From positions 80,127-144,126 of the forward strand of contig DAIJ01000017.1 in assembly GCA_002498725.1 (NCBI GenBank): a stretch of 64,000 nucleotides of DNA, read 5' to 3'. The position numbers and the translations under genes were made by a program. Shown piece after piece: positions 18,133-27,403 of the stretch. Each line of letters starts with the position of its first letter. Position 1 is the stretch's first letter. Source of the DNA: Euryarchaeota archaeon UBA23. GTDB lineage: Archaea; Thermoplasmatota; Poseidoniia; Poseidoniales; Thalassarchaeaceae. The notes under the pieces were generated by a model. That model saw only the letters and a list, made by a program, of their open reading frames with translations. It was not told where the DNA came from and did no database searches.

Positions 18133-18546
18133 ATGAGCGGAGATGGGCGACAAAATTCAGTTCGCGAGTTAGCGCGTAGATTTCTTCGATCAAGAGGGGT
18201 GATAGTCAGACATCCATCAGAATGGAATGAAGCAAATGAAGATTTTTCCGTGAAATTATCTGATATTGCTCCCGCTGTTTATCTAGGTATAGAATTCAAA
18301 CAAACTGATAAGAAAGAAATAAGAATTGATTTAATTGGAGAAAAAGGAGGAATTCTTTCAAAAAATCTTCCCGAATCAATAGAAATTGTTTGGATCTATG
18401 ATTATGATGGCGAGGCATGGAAACTACTTAGAAATGAGATTTTTGAATTGGCTAAAGCAGGCTATCCCGGTTGTTTGTCTTGTGGGGGAGATGTTGAAGA
18501 CGGGGTTTGGAATGAAGAATTAGCCAGACAAAAAATGAATGTTTGA
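18133..18546 (+). CDS. Small protein of unknown function
   Basis: I do not recognise the family. From the ATG at 18133 the product is 137 residues (MSGDGRQNSVRELA). An in-frame ATG at 18067 would overlap the divergent pyrD and is not preferred. It opens with a basic helix (RELARRFLRSRGVIVR), then a mixed alpha/beta middle (YLGIEFKQTDKKEIRIDLIG, ESIEIVWIYDYDGEAWKLL), and ends with a single CLSCGG cysteine pair. The overall look is of a soluble cytoplasmic protein. It is followed by the GC-rich palindrome upstream of topA. The long, well-composed reading frame and its fit between neighbours support a real gene. Confidence 0.6.
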   Translation: MSGDGRQNSVRELARRFLRSRGVIVRHPSEWNEANEDFSVKLSDIAPAVYLGIEFKQTDKKEIRIDLIGEKGGILSKNLPESIEIVWIYDYDGEAWKLLRNEIFELAKAGYPGCLSCGGDVEDGVWNEELARQKMNV

Positions 18547-18548
18547 CT

Positions 18549-18578
18549 CGCGCGTACATGCGCACTCGTGTACGCGCG
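18549..18578. repeat. GC-rich palindrome upstream of topA
   Basis: CGCGCGTAC (18549-18557) and GTACGCGCG (18570-18578) form a perfect 9-base inverted repeat around a 12-base loop. They are directly followed by alternating CG up to about 18584. This is a striking island in an AT-rich genome. It is not followed by a T-run, so it is unlikely to be an ordinary archaeal terminator. Confidence 0.7.
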
Positions 18579-18608
18579 CGCGCGTTGTACCAATCTTTCA
18601 CTACTCAC

Positions 18609-18681
18609 GTTTATACAGGGTCTTTGTCGCCACACGAAAACGTGGTATGCCAAGATGGTAGCCATGTCGCAGTAGGAGGTG
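18609..18681 (+). promoter_or_regulatory. Likely topA promoter and strong ribosome binding site
   Basis: A TATA-box-like GTTTATAC lies at 18609-18616, with transcription expected about 25 bases later. A CACG-AAAA-CGTG hairpin at 18632-18643 would lie at the start of the leader. AGGAGGTG at 18674-18681, seven bases before the ATG at 18689, is a near-perfect Shine-Dalgarno site and fixes that start. Confidence 0.5.
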
Positions 18682-18688
18682 CATTGGA

Positions 18689-20971
18689 ATGAAGTTAATG
18701 ATTCTAGAATCGGGGGCTAAAGCACGGACTGTGAAAAAATATCTAGGGAAGGGTTGGATAGTGGATGCATGTAATGGCCATATTCAAGATCTTCCTAGTA
18801 ATACTAATTCAAAACAAGACAATAAAGCAATGTGGGCATCTAAACCTGGCGAATTGCCAAAACCACCCTGGGGATGGACAAACAAAGCTGAGAAATTAGT
18901 AATGAGTATGCGTAAAAAAGCAATTGATAAAAAAGTTGAAGAGATATTCATTGCAACAGATCCAGATAGAGAAGGTGAATTTATTGCTTGGAGATTAAAG
19001 GAGATTTTCCATGACTTTCCAATTATTTACAGAGTGAGTTTTAATGAAATAACAAATAAGGCTGTGAAAGAAGCAGTGTCAAATCCAAGTGATATCGACA
19101 TGGACCTTGTAGATGCTGCAAAGGTTCGGAGATTTATGGACCGACTGGTCGGATTTAGATGCTCTAGGTTTAGTAGATCTTGGAATCTAGCATCTATGGG
19201 GAGAGTTCAAACTCCAACTCTTGGATTTTTAGTTGAAAGAGAATTGGAAAGAGAGGCTCACATTCCAATTCCTTATCATAGTCTTAAAATTGAATCTAAT
19301 GGAGTTTCATTCAAAGTGAGGTTTCATGAAAAAGACGATGATGGAGCTTGGGCTGATAATGATGGAAAACATCATCCAGATCGAACATTTGATAGCGAAC
19401 TTGCCGAGAAGGCAAAAAATATGATTGAAAAATATGGGAAACTAACAATTAATTCTGTTAATGAAGGTAAAACAAATAGAAAACCAAAACCTCCATTTAC
19501 GACTGAAACAATGCTTAGAACTGTAAATAGTAGAATGGGATGGTCTATTTCAAGAACAAATAGAGTTGCTACATCATTATATCAATCTGGACACATAACT
19601 TACATCAGAACAGACTCAACGCGCACTAGTCAGGATGCTAGAAACCGTATTAGAAAAATAATTGAAAAACAATACGGTGCTGACCATTTAGGAGAAGGAG
19701 TTTTAGGTCCAGATGTTAAAAATGACTCGAAAAATGTTCAAGATGCACATGAAGCCATCAGACCTACTCAACCAGATGTACGGACGATTAGTGATTTGAG
19801 CAAAGATGAGGCCGCATTATATGGGGTTATTTGGGCGCGTTTTGCATCAAGCCAAATGTCTGATTCAATTAGGGAAAGAAGAGATTTAGTCGCCAAAGTA
19901 GAAGGACTTGACAAGGAAATATATGGAACCTCTTCTTGGAGAATTCATGCTGGCTGGGAAGCAGTATTTTCCGACGGTGAAAATGTACAGTTAAAACCTC
20001 CCGCAGTTGGATTTAAATTAGGCTCAGATTGGAAAATTAATCTGAAAGAAAACAATCCTGAGATGATTACTGATGAGACTAAACCTCCACGACGATTTAC
20101 TGAAAGTTCAATAATTCAAGAAATGAAGAAATCGGAAATTGGTAGGCCATCCACATATCTAACAACTATAGAAAAATTGCAGCACCGAAATTATGTAGAA
20201 AAAGAAGGCTCGTCTCTTATTCCAACAACAAAAGGTAAATCTCTATGGATTGATGTAGTACCATTCTATGGTAAAGAAATTGACTCGAATGCAGGCTCAT
20301 TTGGATTATTTACAACCGATTTCACATCAAAAATGGAAGAAGGTCTTGATCAGGTCGAAGATGGAGAGATTCCCGGTGCCGACATATGGCATAAATTTGT
20401 AGAAGAATTTAGAATAATGCATAATAATGCATTAGAATTAAGAAAGAAAAAACCAACATTAAAACAAATGAAATATCTGAAAGGAAGATTAGATAGAATG
20501 GAATTTGAATTGAAACAAAAGTATCTCAAAGGTAAATCCTATGATGAACTAACTGGAGATGATGCAAGAAGCATTATTGAAGGACTAAATGATGAAAAAA
20601 TGGGGCCAATGCCGGCTAGCGATAAACAATTAAAATTAATAATGAAATTAGCTGAAAAACTAAATATAAATCTAGATGATTTCTTAATTGATGATGGAAT
20701 AACTGATTTAGATGCATTGACGGGTGGAAGAGACGGCTCAGCAAGTGAAATAATTGGTAAGTTGATAGAATTGGATAAAGCCTCTCCTGCAACTAAAAAA
20801 CAAGTAGATGCGATAGTTAAAATGTGTGAAAAAAGTGAAATTAAAATTGAAGATGCAATCGCATCTGTTGAAGCGATTTCGATTGAAGAAATATCTAAGA
20901 GCGAGGCTAGTGAACTAATTGATTCGCTAAAAAAGAATATTCAAAGTAGACGCAAAGCACAAAATAAGTGA
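18689..20971 (+). CDS. topA: DNA topoisomerase I (type IA)
   Basis: A 760-residue type IA topoisomerase that relaxes negative supercoils through a 5'-phosphotyrosine link. The TOPRIM metal motif is TDPDREGEF (about 90-98) and the active-site tyrosine is Tyr305 in ITYIRTDSTRTS. The MGRVQTPTLGFLVERE and KKSEIGRPSTYLTTIEKLQ motifs match bacterial-type TopA. The usual C-terminal four-cysteine zinc fingers are missing. In their place is a lysine-rich helical tail after residue 580 with two similar segments (SDKQLKLIMKLAEKLNINLD and TKKQVDAIVKMCEKSEIKIE). A strong Shine-Dalgarno site lies seven bases upstream. It is probably the lead gene before the geranylgeranyl reductase. Confidence 0.95.
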   Translation: MKLMILESGAKARTVKKYLGKGWIVDACNGHIQDLPSNTNSKQDNKAMWASKPGELPKPPWGWTNKAEKLVMSMRKKAIDKKVEEIFIATDPDREGEFIAWRLKEIFHDFPIIYRVSFNEITNKAVKEAVSNPSDIDMDLVDAAKVRRFMDRLVGFRCSRFSRSWNLASMGRVQTPTLGFLVERELEREAHIPIPYHSLKIESNGVSFKVRFHEKDDDGAWADNDGKHHPDRTFDSELAEKAKNMIEKYGKLTINSVNEGKTNRKPKPPFTTETMLRTVNSRMGWSISRTNRVATSLYQSGHITYIRTDSTRTSQDARNRIRKIIEKQYGADHLGEGVLGPDVKNDSKNVQDAHEAIRPTQPDVRTISDLSKDEAALYGVIWARFASSQMSDSIRERRDLVAKVEGLDKEIYGTSSWRIHAGWEAVFSDGENVQLKPPAVGFKLGSDWKINLKENNPEMITDETKPPRRFTESSIIQEMKKSEIGRPSTYLTTIEKLQHRNYVEKEGSSLIPTTKGKSLWIDVVPFYGKEIDSNAGSFGLFTTDFTSKMEEGLDQVEDGEIPGADIWHKFVEEFRIMHNNALELRKKKPTLKQMKYLKGRLDRMEFELKQKYLKGKSYDELTGDDARSIIEGLNDEKMGPMPASDKQLKLIMKLAEKLNINLDDFLIDDGITDLDALTGGRDGSASEIIGKLIELDKASPATKKQVDAIVKMCEKSEIKIEDAIASVEAISIEEISKSEASELIDSLKKNIQSRRKAQNK

Positions 20972-21016
20972 AATCTAATCTTATTTACTTTAGGCCGACT
21001 AGGAATCAATATTACT

Positions 21017-21023
21017 AGGAGGG
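21017..21023 (+). promoter_or_regulatory. Ribosome binding site that decides a TTG start
   Basis: AGGAGGG at 21017-21023 touches an in-frame GTG at 21024, which is too close to be used. It lies six bases before a TTG at 21030, the normal distance. The reductase therefore most likely starts at TTG, giving a protein that begins MEDSHYDVV. Confidence 0.55.
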
Positions 21024-21029
21024 GTGCCT

Positions 21030-22238
21030 TTGGAAGATAGCCATTATGATGTCGTTATAGTTGGGGCTGGGCCAGTAGGTGGATACTTGGCAAGAAGACT
21101 TCTGGAAAGTGGTCTCACAGTTTGTATACTAGAAGAACATGCACAAATCGGGAGGCCGTTTCAATGTGCTGGTTTGGTAAATCCGAAGGCCATGGATAAA
21201 ATCGATGCATATGATACAGTGTTGACTGAAATATGGGGTGCCAGAATGTATAGCCCATCTGGTATTGGTATTGAGATTGGACAAAAAGAAAAGATTCGAA
21301 CTTGGTCGGTTTGTAGAAAGTTGTTTGATGAAAGAGTTGTTAAACAATCAATTGATTTAGGCGCTGAGATAAAATTACTTACAAAACCCATTGATGCAAA
21401 TTTATATGACAATTATATGGAAGTAATTATTGACGAATCAGGTCAAAAAAGAAAGCTTAGTTGTTCGCTTCTATGCGGAGCAGACGGCGCACATTCATGG
21501 GTTAGGAGAAAATTCAAAATGGGAAGGCCGAAAGAAATGATGATTGGATTTCAAATCGAAGTGACCGGCTATCCTGGAATAGAGGGCGTTCTTGATATGT
21601 ACACCGGTGAAGAAATTGCGCCAGGATTCTTTGCATGGGCCATACCATCCGGAGAAACTACTAGGATTGGAACATGGACTAGGCCTGATTTACTAGATGG
21701 AAGAAGTGTTGAAGAATTAATTCAAAAATTAATGAATATGGATAAATGGAAAGAAAGATTTTCAAAATGTAGAGAAATTGGTAGATATTGCGGACCAATA
21801 CCTTCTGGCCTAATTTCAAAACCACTTAGAGAGAGAGTTGCAGTTTTTGGTGACGCTGCTGGTTTTTGTAAACCCACAACAGGTGGAGGTATCGGGAAAG
21901 GATTTGAACAAGTTGACCTAATTGTCCCTGAACTATCAAGAGCAATCAAAGAGGGCGATCTTTCAGAAAGCAGAATGATTAAAATTTCTAATAAACTTAA
22001 ACCAATGAAGAAAAAACAGTCCCGTTCAAGAGCGCTCAGAGATGCTTTCTTGACGGAAAGTAACGATGAAGATTTAGATGAAGTTTTCGCTATTTGGGCT
22101 CAACCAGAAGTAATAAAATTGATTAATGAATTTGGAGAAATTGAAAACCCTATACCATTGGGTATTAGGATGCTTAAGGATGTACCTGAGTTTAGAAAAA
22201 TAAGTCGAAAGGCCAGTAAAATTCTGATATGGGGTTGA
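21030..22238 (+). CDS. Geranylgeranyl reductase family flavoprotein
   Basis: An FAD-dependent reductase of about 402 residues that saturates isoprenoid double bonds. The N-terminal dinucleotide motif is VVIVGAGPVGGYLARRLLES with the typical GRPFQCAGLVNPKAM after it. The second FAD motif is VAVFGDAAGFCKPTTGGGIG. The middle segment (GFFAWAIPSGETTRIGTW) is the usual substrate-channel part. In archaea these proteins reduce the chains of archaeal lipids, and related ones reduce menaquinone side chains or dolichol, so the exact substrate is open. A hypothetical gene follows after four bases. The TTG start at 21030 is chosen from the ribosome binding site. Confidence 0.9.
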   Translation: MEDSHYDVVIVGAGPVGGYLARRLLESGLTVCILEEHAQIGRPFQCAGLVNPKAMDKIDAYDTVLTEIWGARMYSPSGIGIEIGQKEKIRTWSVCRKLFDERVVKQSIDLGAEIKLLTKPIDANLYDNYMEVIIDESGQKRKLSCSLLCGADGAHSWVRRKFKMGRPKEMMIGFQIEVTGYPGIEGVLDMYTGEEIAPGFFAWAIPSGETTRIGTWTRPDLLDGRSVEELIQKLMNMDKWKERFSKCREIGRYCGPIPSGLISKPLRERVAVFGDAAGFCKPTTGGGIGKGFEQVDLIVPELSRAIKEGDLSESRMIKISNKLKPMKKKQSRSRALRDAFLTESNDEDLDEVFAIWAQPEVIKLINEFGEIENPIPLGIRMLKDVPEFRKISRKASKILIWG

Positions 22239-22242
22239 AAGA

Positions 22243-23319
22243 TTGAAATCAATACAAAGAATTCGCTACCCCCCTTTTGATCATTCAAATATTGACCCTA
22301 AAAAAATACCAATTACAGAAGTAGTTATGGTTTCAAACTCAAAACCACCAGATCCATTTAGAATAGGTACAGATGATGGATGGTTAGTAGAATGGAAAGT
22401 TTATGATGAAAAACACGGGAATCTTCCAGTAATAGAATCTGTAACTACTATTGCTACTCCACCTTTCTTGATGAGAACAAGGAACGGTTGGTATATTGAT
22501 CCGGACCCTCTCCATTCAATTGCTCGGAAAACAATCGCACCTACAGTGGCAATTCTAATTATTTCCTTATTCATTCACGCAATTGCACCGGCAATTGATT
22601 CTCTACCAATACTATCTATATTCACAGAAAGATCGTTACAAATTGGCCCACTTGATTACCCTCTTCTTCTCTTCTTTACTTTTCCAATTTTCTTAATTCC
22701 AATTATTTTGAGGATGATCGCAAACATGAGAGATATAAAAAGGCAGAATTATTTTATTTCAAAACCATTAGAAGACCCAATAATCGATTTTACAATTAAT
22801 GATCAATCTATCGAAATTAATGCAGTAAAAATGCCAGTGGGCGTAAAGGGGGAATTTGTTACTTTGCAAGTAGGTGTTGCAATTCCAGAGAGATCAGTTT
22901 TACTAGAGACTTCTAAAAGAAAAGAAAACGGACAGCCACCCCCTGGTATGTCCACTCCGTTAACTGATAGAAGGATAACAACCGCTGAAGAACATGGGAC
23001 GGGTGTTGGAGAGTCTACCCCCTTACCAGTTGAGTATTCACGCATTCTGCTACTAGAGCCGTTAAGAGTAAGGAAAAAGGGGCCTAAATCAAAACTGTCT
23101 GAACAATATCCAATTCAAGTAATGGGTCCTGAAGAAAGATGGCCTGGGACTGTTTATTCTTCACTAATAGCCCTACATTGGGAATTAATGATTTATGCAA
23201 AAAGAAATAATTCTAGAATGACATGGGTTAAACCAATAATTATGCCTTCAGGTGAAGAGCCTGTCAATATTGATTTTTTACCTGTTGGAAGTGCTCGTGT
23301 CGAAGATAGTGATGAATAA
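22243..23319 (+). CDS. Membrane protein of unknown function with two helices
   Basis: A 358-residue protein of no family that I recognise. It starts at a TTG four bases after the reductase stop, and an ATG at 22327 is the alternative. An N-terminal soluble part of about 95 residues (GTDDGWLVEWKVYDEK, TRNGWYIDPDPLHS) is followed by two membrane helices near 100-120 and 138-160. A C-terminal soluble domain contains a disordered Pro/Gly stretch (GQPPPGMSTPLTD). Tight spacing suggests it is expressed with the geranylgeranyl reductase. It abuts the convergent mqnC gene. Confidence 0.7.
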   Translation: MKSIQRIRYPPFDHSNIDPKKIPITEVVMVSNSKPPDPFRIGTDDGWLVEWKVYDEKHGNLPVIESVTTIATPPFLMRTRNGWYIDPDPLHSIARKTIAPTVAILIISLFIHAIAPAIDSLPILSIFTERSLQIGPLDYPLLLFFTFPIFLIPIILRMIANMRDIKRQNYFISKPLEDPIIDFTINDQSIEINAVKMPVGVKGEFVTLQVGVAIPERSVLLETSKRKENGQPPPGMSTPLTDRRITTAEEHGTGVGESTPLPVEYSRILLLEPLRVRKKGPKSKLSEQYPIQVMGPEERWPGTVYSSLIALHWELMIYAKRNNSRMTWVKPIIMPSGEEPVNIDFLPVGSARVEDSDE

Positions 23320-24486
23320 TCAACTCGGTTGAATTGGAGGGGGGGTTGTCAATCTATCTTCGAATAAAACTGTTGGGAGATGATTGTAATCAGAATCTCT
23401 TTTTTGAGGTATAAAGCCAGCTCGTAATATTGTACGCTGAAGTTCTAACTCTGCTGCCATTGTTTTGGTTGTTCCAGATGCAGATACTACATTTTCTTCC
23501 ATCATGGTTGAACCCGCGTCATCGGCACCTGCAAGTAAAGCCAATTGAGCAATATCGACACCCATAGTTGGCCAAGATGCCTGGATATGTACTATATTAT
23601 CAAAAAACATACGTGAAACCGCGATATGACGTAAATATTCAGGCCCACTGGTAGTGAGTTCGATTTTATTACGGCCTTTATTTTTTTTACCAAATGAATT
23701 ATTCTCAAGTTGAACTGGCCATGCTATAAATGATGTAAAGCCAATTCTACCGGAAGCTAATGCAATGTCTTGCATTTCTCTAATTCGAGACATATGTTGA
23801 ACTCTGTGTGACTTAGATTCTCCAAAACCAAAAACATTTGTTGCTGAAGTTGTTAATCCCAATTCTTGAGCCTCGCCCATTACACGAAGCCAATTCTCAG
23901 CAGACCCTTTTTTAGGAGAAATTCCTAATCTAATGTCGTCAACTAACATTTCCGCCCCTCCACCGGGTAATCCATGCATTCCAGAATCCTTTAATTTAGA
24001 AAGGACTTCTTTAGTAGATAATCCACAAACTTCTGCAATGCCTTCTATTTCAATAGGAGAAAAACAGTCTAGATCTATTGAAGGATGTCTTAATCGGATT
24101 TCTTTAAGTAGATCAAGATACCAATCCAATTCAAGATTAGGATTAACTCCACCTTGCATCAAAATTCTAGTTCCAGATATTTCTTCTAATTCTGTGATCC
24201 TCTGACTAATCTCATCAATGGTCTGAGTATATGTTTGGATGTGCCCTGGAGGTCTGTAAAAAGAGCAAAATTGGCAATTTATTGTACATACATTTGTATA
24301 ATTAATATTACGATCTACAAGATAAGTTACTGTATTACCAGGTACTTTATTTCGTCTACTAATTAGACCAGCATGAAGCAACTCATTAATATCGGCTTTC
24401 TCATATATCGTTATTGCATCTTCTACAGAAAGACGTGGAGGTTCATTTTGCATCTGCTGTGAAAGGATATCTCTCCAATTTGACAT
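23320..24486 (-). CDS. mqnC: Cyclic dehypoxanthinyl futalosine synthase (radical SAM)
   Basis: MqnC closes the ring of dehypoxanthinyl futalosine in the futalosine route to menaquinone. The protein is 388 residues. The radical-SAM cluster is Cys67-x3-Cys71-x2-Cys74 (NVCTINCQFCSF). ILMQGGVNPNLELDWY, HGLPGGGAEMLVDDIR, FGFGESKSHRVQHM and ASWPTMGVDIAQLALLAGAD are family motifs that also separate it from the related CofG and CofH. MVEENV-type residues (TMMEENVVSASGT) lie near the end. It differs clearly from the MqnE of this window, so both radical-SAM steps are covered. The next gene on the strand, the Xaa-Pro peptidase, is three bases away, so the two probably form an operon. Confidence 0.93.
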   Translation of the reverse strand: MSNWRDILSQQMQNEPPRLSVEDAITIYEKADINELLHAGLISRRNKVPGNTVTYLVDRNINYTNVCTINCQFCSFYRPPGHIQTYTQTIDEISQRITELEEISGTRILMQGGVNPNLELDWYLDLLKEIRLRHPSIDLDCFSPIEIEGIAEVCGLSTKEVLSKLKDSGMHGLPGGGAEMLVDDIRLGISPKKGSAENWLRVMGEAQELGLTTSATNVFGFGESKSHRVQHMSRIREMQDIALASGRIGFTSFIAWPVQLENNSFGKKNKGRNKIELTTSGPEYLRHIAVSRMFFDNIVHIQASWPTMGVDIAQLALLAGADDAGSTMMEENVVSASGTTKTMAAELELQRTILRAGFIPQKRDSDYNHLPTVLFEDRLTTPPPIQPS

Positions 24487-24489
24487 AAA

Positions 24490-25806
24490 TCAAACCCCTA
24501 TGCCAACAATTGATTCAATTTCCTCTATAGTTTTAGGACAACTTGATGAAAGAATTATTGGGCCTTCTTCAGTAACTAAAACATCATCCTCAATACGAAT
24601 ACCTATCCCAGAATATCTCTCAGGAATTTGAATATCGGACCTCCAGCCACCGAAGTAAAGCCCCGGTTCTATTGTTAGTACCATTCCCTCTTCTAGAGTT
24701 GGTCCTTTTTCTTTATCTCCTTGTCTCCCACCACCGACATCATGAACGTCGAGGCCCAGGAAATGACCTGTTCCATGCATGAAAAATTTTCTATATTCTC
24801 CATTAAATTCCGGAGGATCACCTATTGCTTCTTCTAAAGAACATTCTAGTATTCCCAAATTAATTAGTCCTTGAGCAAGTACTTCTGAAGTAGCTGCATG
24901 TATTGAATCCCAAGAAGAACCAACCTTACAGGCTTCAATACCTGCTAATTCGGCTTTTAAAACCAATTGATAAATTTCTTTTTGAGCGTCTGTAAACTTT
25001 CCATTAACTGGCCATGTTCTAGTAATATCAGAAGCATAACCATGTATCTCGCAGCCGGCGTCAACAAGGACTAATTGGCCTGAATCAATTACTGAACGAT
25101 TAGTTTTGTAATGAAGAATTGTAGCATTTTCTCCACCACCTACAATTGATGGATAACTACATTCACTCTGATTCTTGATAAAATAACCCTCTATCTTAGA
25201 TTGAATTTCCCATTCACCAATACCTGAGTATGTATGTTTCATGGCTTCAATGTGTGCTAAGGAAGCTAATTTAGCAGATTTTTTCATAATTTCAATCTCA
25301 TTAGATGATTTTATTCGGCGCATTTTGTCAAGAATCTGTCTTGGATCCAAAATTTCATCGACAAAACCTGATACACAATTATCCAATTTTTCATTAAGAC
25401 CAGGTATTGAATATACTGAATTTTTTGATTGTAACTTAGAAGAGACTATTTCCACTAAATCCTCTATCGAATAGGCCCGATCTATTGGCCAGTTAGAGAG
25501 AGCTCCTTCAACACCCACCCTCTTCCCTTCCCAAATCTCAGCCTTAGTATCTCTAGGTTGGACGAAAAGAGATGAAAACCATTTACCTTGATCATTAAAA
25601 GCCATCCAAACTGAATCAGGATCAGCCCATCCCGATAGATAAAGAATGTATGAATTGGCACGAAATCTGTAATGAGTGTCATTAGACCTTGTAGAAAGAG
25701 AATTTGTTGGAATTAATACAAGAGAGTTTTCAGAAATATTTTCTAAAAAACTAGATTGACGGTCGAAATACTCCTCTTTGGAGAACGGTAAGTCTGTGCC
25801 ATCCAT
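24490..25806 (-). CDS. pepP: Xaa-Pro aminopeptidase (M24B, PepP-like)
   Basis: A 438-residue metallopeptidase that removes N-terminal residues next to proline. The N-terminal non-catalytic domain (residues 1-165) is present. The pita-bread domain carries all five metal ligands: Asp in LVDAGCEIHG, Asp in SDITRTWPV, His in FMHGTGHFLGLDVHDVGG, Glu in TIEPGLYFGG and Glu in GIRIEDDVLVT. The length and the AMP-N domain fit PepP better than methionine aminopeptidase. It lies directly upstream of mqnC with a three-base gap. No link to quinone synthesis is known, so the shared transcript is probably only packing. Confidence 0.93.
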   Translation of the reverse strand: MDGTDLPFSKEEYFDRQSSFLENISENSLVLIPTNSLSTRSNDTHYRFRANSYILYLSGWADPDSVWMAFNDQGKWFSSLFVQPRDTKAEIWEGKRVGVEGALSNWPIDRAYSIEDLVEIVSSKLQSKNSVYSIPGLNEKLDNCVSGFVDEILDPRQILDKMRRIKSSNEIEIMKKSAKLASLAHIEAMKHTYSGIGEWEIQSKIEGYFIKNQSECSYPSIVGGGENATILHYKTNRSVIDSGQLVLVDAGCEIHGYASDITRTWPVNGKFTDAQKEIYQLVLKAELAGIEACKVGSSWDSIHAATSEVLAQGLINLGILECSLEEAIGDPPEFNGEYRKFFMHGTGHFLGLDVHDVGGGRQGDKEKGPTLEEGMVLTIEPGLYFGGWRSDIQIPERYSGIGIRIEDDVLVTEEGPIILSSSCPKTIEEIESIVGIGV

Positions 25807-25862
25807 GTATCTGCGAGAAGTTAGTTATTCTTGAGGATGTGGTTTCACCATAATCAGAAAAT

Positions 25863-27344
25863 TCATTTCCACTTAGGTATTTTAGGCTCATCTGAACCAC
25901 GGACTCGGCGAGATAGAGAATATCCAAAGAATAAAAACGATACCACAAAAAGAATAATTGCCATAGGAAATTCTTGAACCTCATTAGGATGTATGAGTAT
26001 TACTGATGTAGTATCAAAAGCCCCATCATCATCAATTACTTCAAGAGTTAATTCAGAACGATGAAGCGACGAATCAGGCCACGAAAATGTTCTTTGGCAG
26101 CCTTCATATAAGACCGTATTATTGAAAATCCATACACACCTCAATGCTCCGATATCATTTTCACTATCTGTAGATTGAGTGGCATCTAGAATAATTGATT
26201 GGGTGTTTTGAACTTTTATTTCTTGACCAAATTCAACTAATTCTTCGTCTATAATTAATACAGAAGTAGGGTTCAAATTAATAATTTCAAATTCGACAAT
26301 TTTAGTAGATGACTTTCCTCCTAGATCATATACAGTTAAGCTAAGAGAGTAGTTTCCACTTTGAGAACCACTGACAACATAATTATCAACATCATTACCC
26401 ATTATTACGTCAACTGGTAATTGACCGGTATGAGAAGGTTTTCTAAGCGTCCATACATAATACAAATCCATACCTCCCCAGTATGGGTCTTCTGTTTGAG
26501 ACGCATCAAATACATGCCAAGAATTTGCTTCATTAACAACTTCAATTCCGTCTAAGTATATTACAGGGCCTTGATTATTCACTTTTATTGAAAAAGAATA
26601 TGAAATACCATTACCTAAATTATCACAAAATATTATCTCCATTACATACCATCCATCTAATTTTTCTCCTACTGGTTGGGAAATTGTGAAATCTCCGGAT
26701 TCTATATCTTCCAATAATATTTCAGGAGAGCAATTGGGAGTACTATCAGGATAAATTGATACTTCGGAAAAGGAACTTATCAAAGAAACTGAAGATTCTA
26801 TGCGAATAGTAGAACTTAGTGAGCCGCTGGAATATGTAGATGCCCAACCATCAACTTGTATTTGACCAGAAACAAATTCTCCAGAAGGTGCATTATTTAT
26901 GATAAAACCGTGCAATTCATTCGTAGAATTTATTTGAGCCATAAAAACTAACCTCATTTCTCTAGTAACTATACCTTCTGAATCCTCACTTATGAGGGAG
27001 ACATAACAAGCACACTCTCCAGTTGCAGAAATTAATAATTCAAAGGACCAACTCCATTGATCTCGACTACCTGTGCTAACCTGATTAACTAAATCTGATT
27101 TAAGATCTCCTCCATCGAATTCAACTCCTTCTTTAGCAACTCTCCAATAGAATTCAGATGGTATTACTTCGTCTTCAATGATTCCAGAAAATAAAATTGA
27201 ATCATCCGAAGAAGCCCCATTCTCAACATCGATACTAATTAATGCAGGATCATTTAATCCGGAAGAATCAGCAGATACACTAGTTAAACCAATAGAAAAA
27301 ATACTTCCTAGAAGTATAACCACCAATAGATGGGCTGCCTTCAT
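25863..27344 (-). CDS. Secreted surface protein with Ig/PKD-like domains and C-terminal anchor
   Basis: From the ATG at 27344 the protein is 493 residues and opens with a classical signal peptide (MKAAHLLVVILLGSIFSIGL). The frame runs further upstream, but that part lacks a signal and overlaps the next gene. The body is a series of beta-rich domains, among them two PKD-like units (YFVWT-like YYVWTLRKPSHTGQ, and CVWIFNNTVLYEGCQRTFSW). The C-terminus has EFPMAIILFVVSFLFFGYSL followed by a basic cluster (SRRVRG) and a short tail. This layout of EFP, helix and basic end is similar to PEF-CTERM sorting signals, though it may be a plain anchor. Role unknown, probably cell-surface binding or structure. 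Confidence 0.72.
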   Translation of the reverse strand: MKAAHLLVVILLGSIFSIGLTSVSADSSGLNDPALISIDVENGASSDDSILFSGIIEDEVIPSEFYWRVAKEGVEFDGGDLKSDLVNQVSTGSRDQWSWSFELLISATGECACYVSLISEDSEGIVTREMRLVFMAQINSTNELHGFIINNAPSGEFVSGQIQVDGWASTYSSGSLSSTIRIESSVSLISSFSEVSIYPDSTPNCSPEILLEDIESGDFTISQPVGEKLDGWYVMEIIFCDNLGNGISYSFSIKVNNQGPVIYLDGIEVVNEANSWHVFDASQTEDPYWGGMDLYYVWTLRKPSHTGQLPVDVIMGNDVDNYVVSGSQSGNYSLSLTVYDLGGKSSTKIVEFEIINLNPTSVLIIDEELVEFGQEIKVQNTQSIILDATQSTDSENDIGALRCVWIFNNTVLYEGCQRTFSWPDSSLHRSELTLEVIDDDGAFDTTSVILIHPNEVQEFPMAIILFVVSFLFFGYSLSRRVRGSDEPKIPKWK

Positions 27345-27403
27345 AATACGGTCGAGATACTCAAAGAACTTGAACCTCGTGGAAAGATGATTGATTATTC
27401 TCA

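Noticed and set aside
18549..18584. Transcription terminator of the gene at 18133-18546
   Set aside because: The stem is strong, but no T-run follows. Archaeal terminators are T-rich, so a plain terminator is unlikely.
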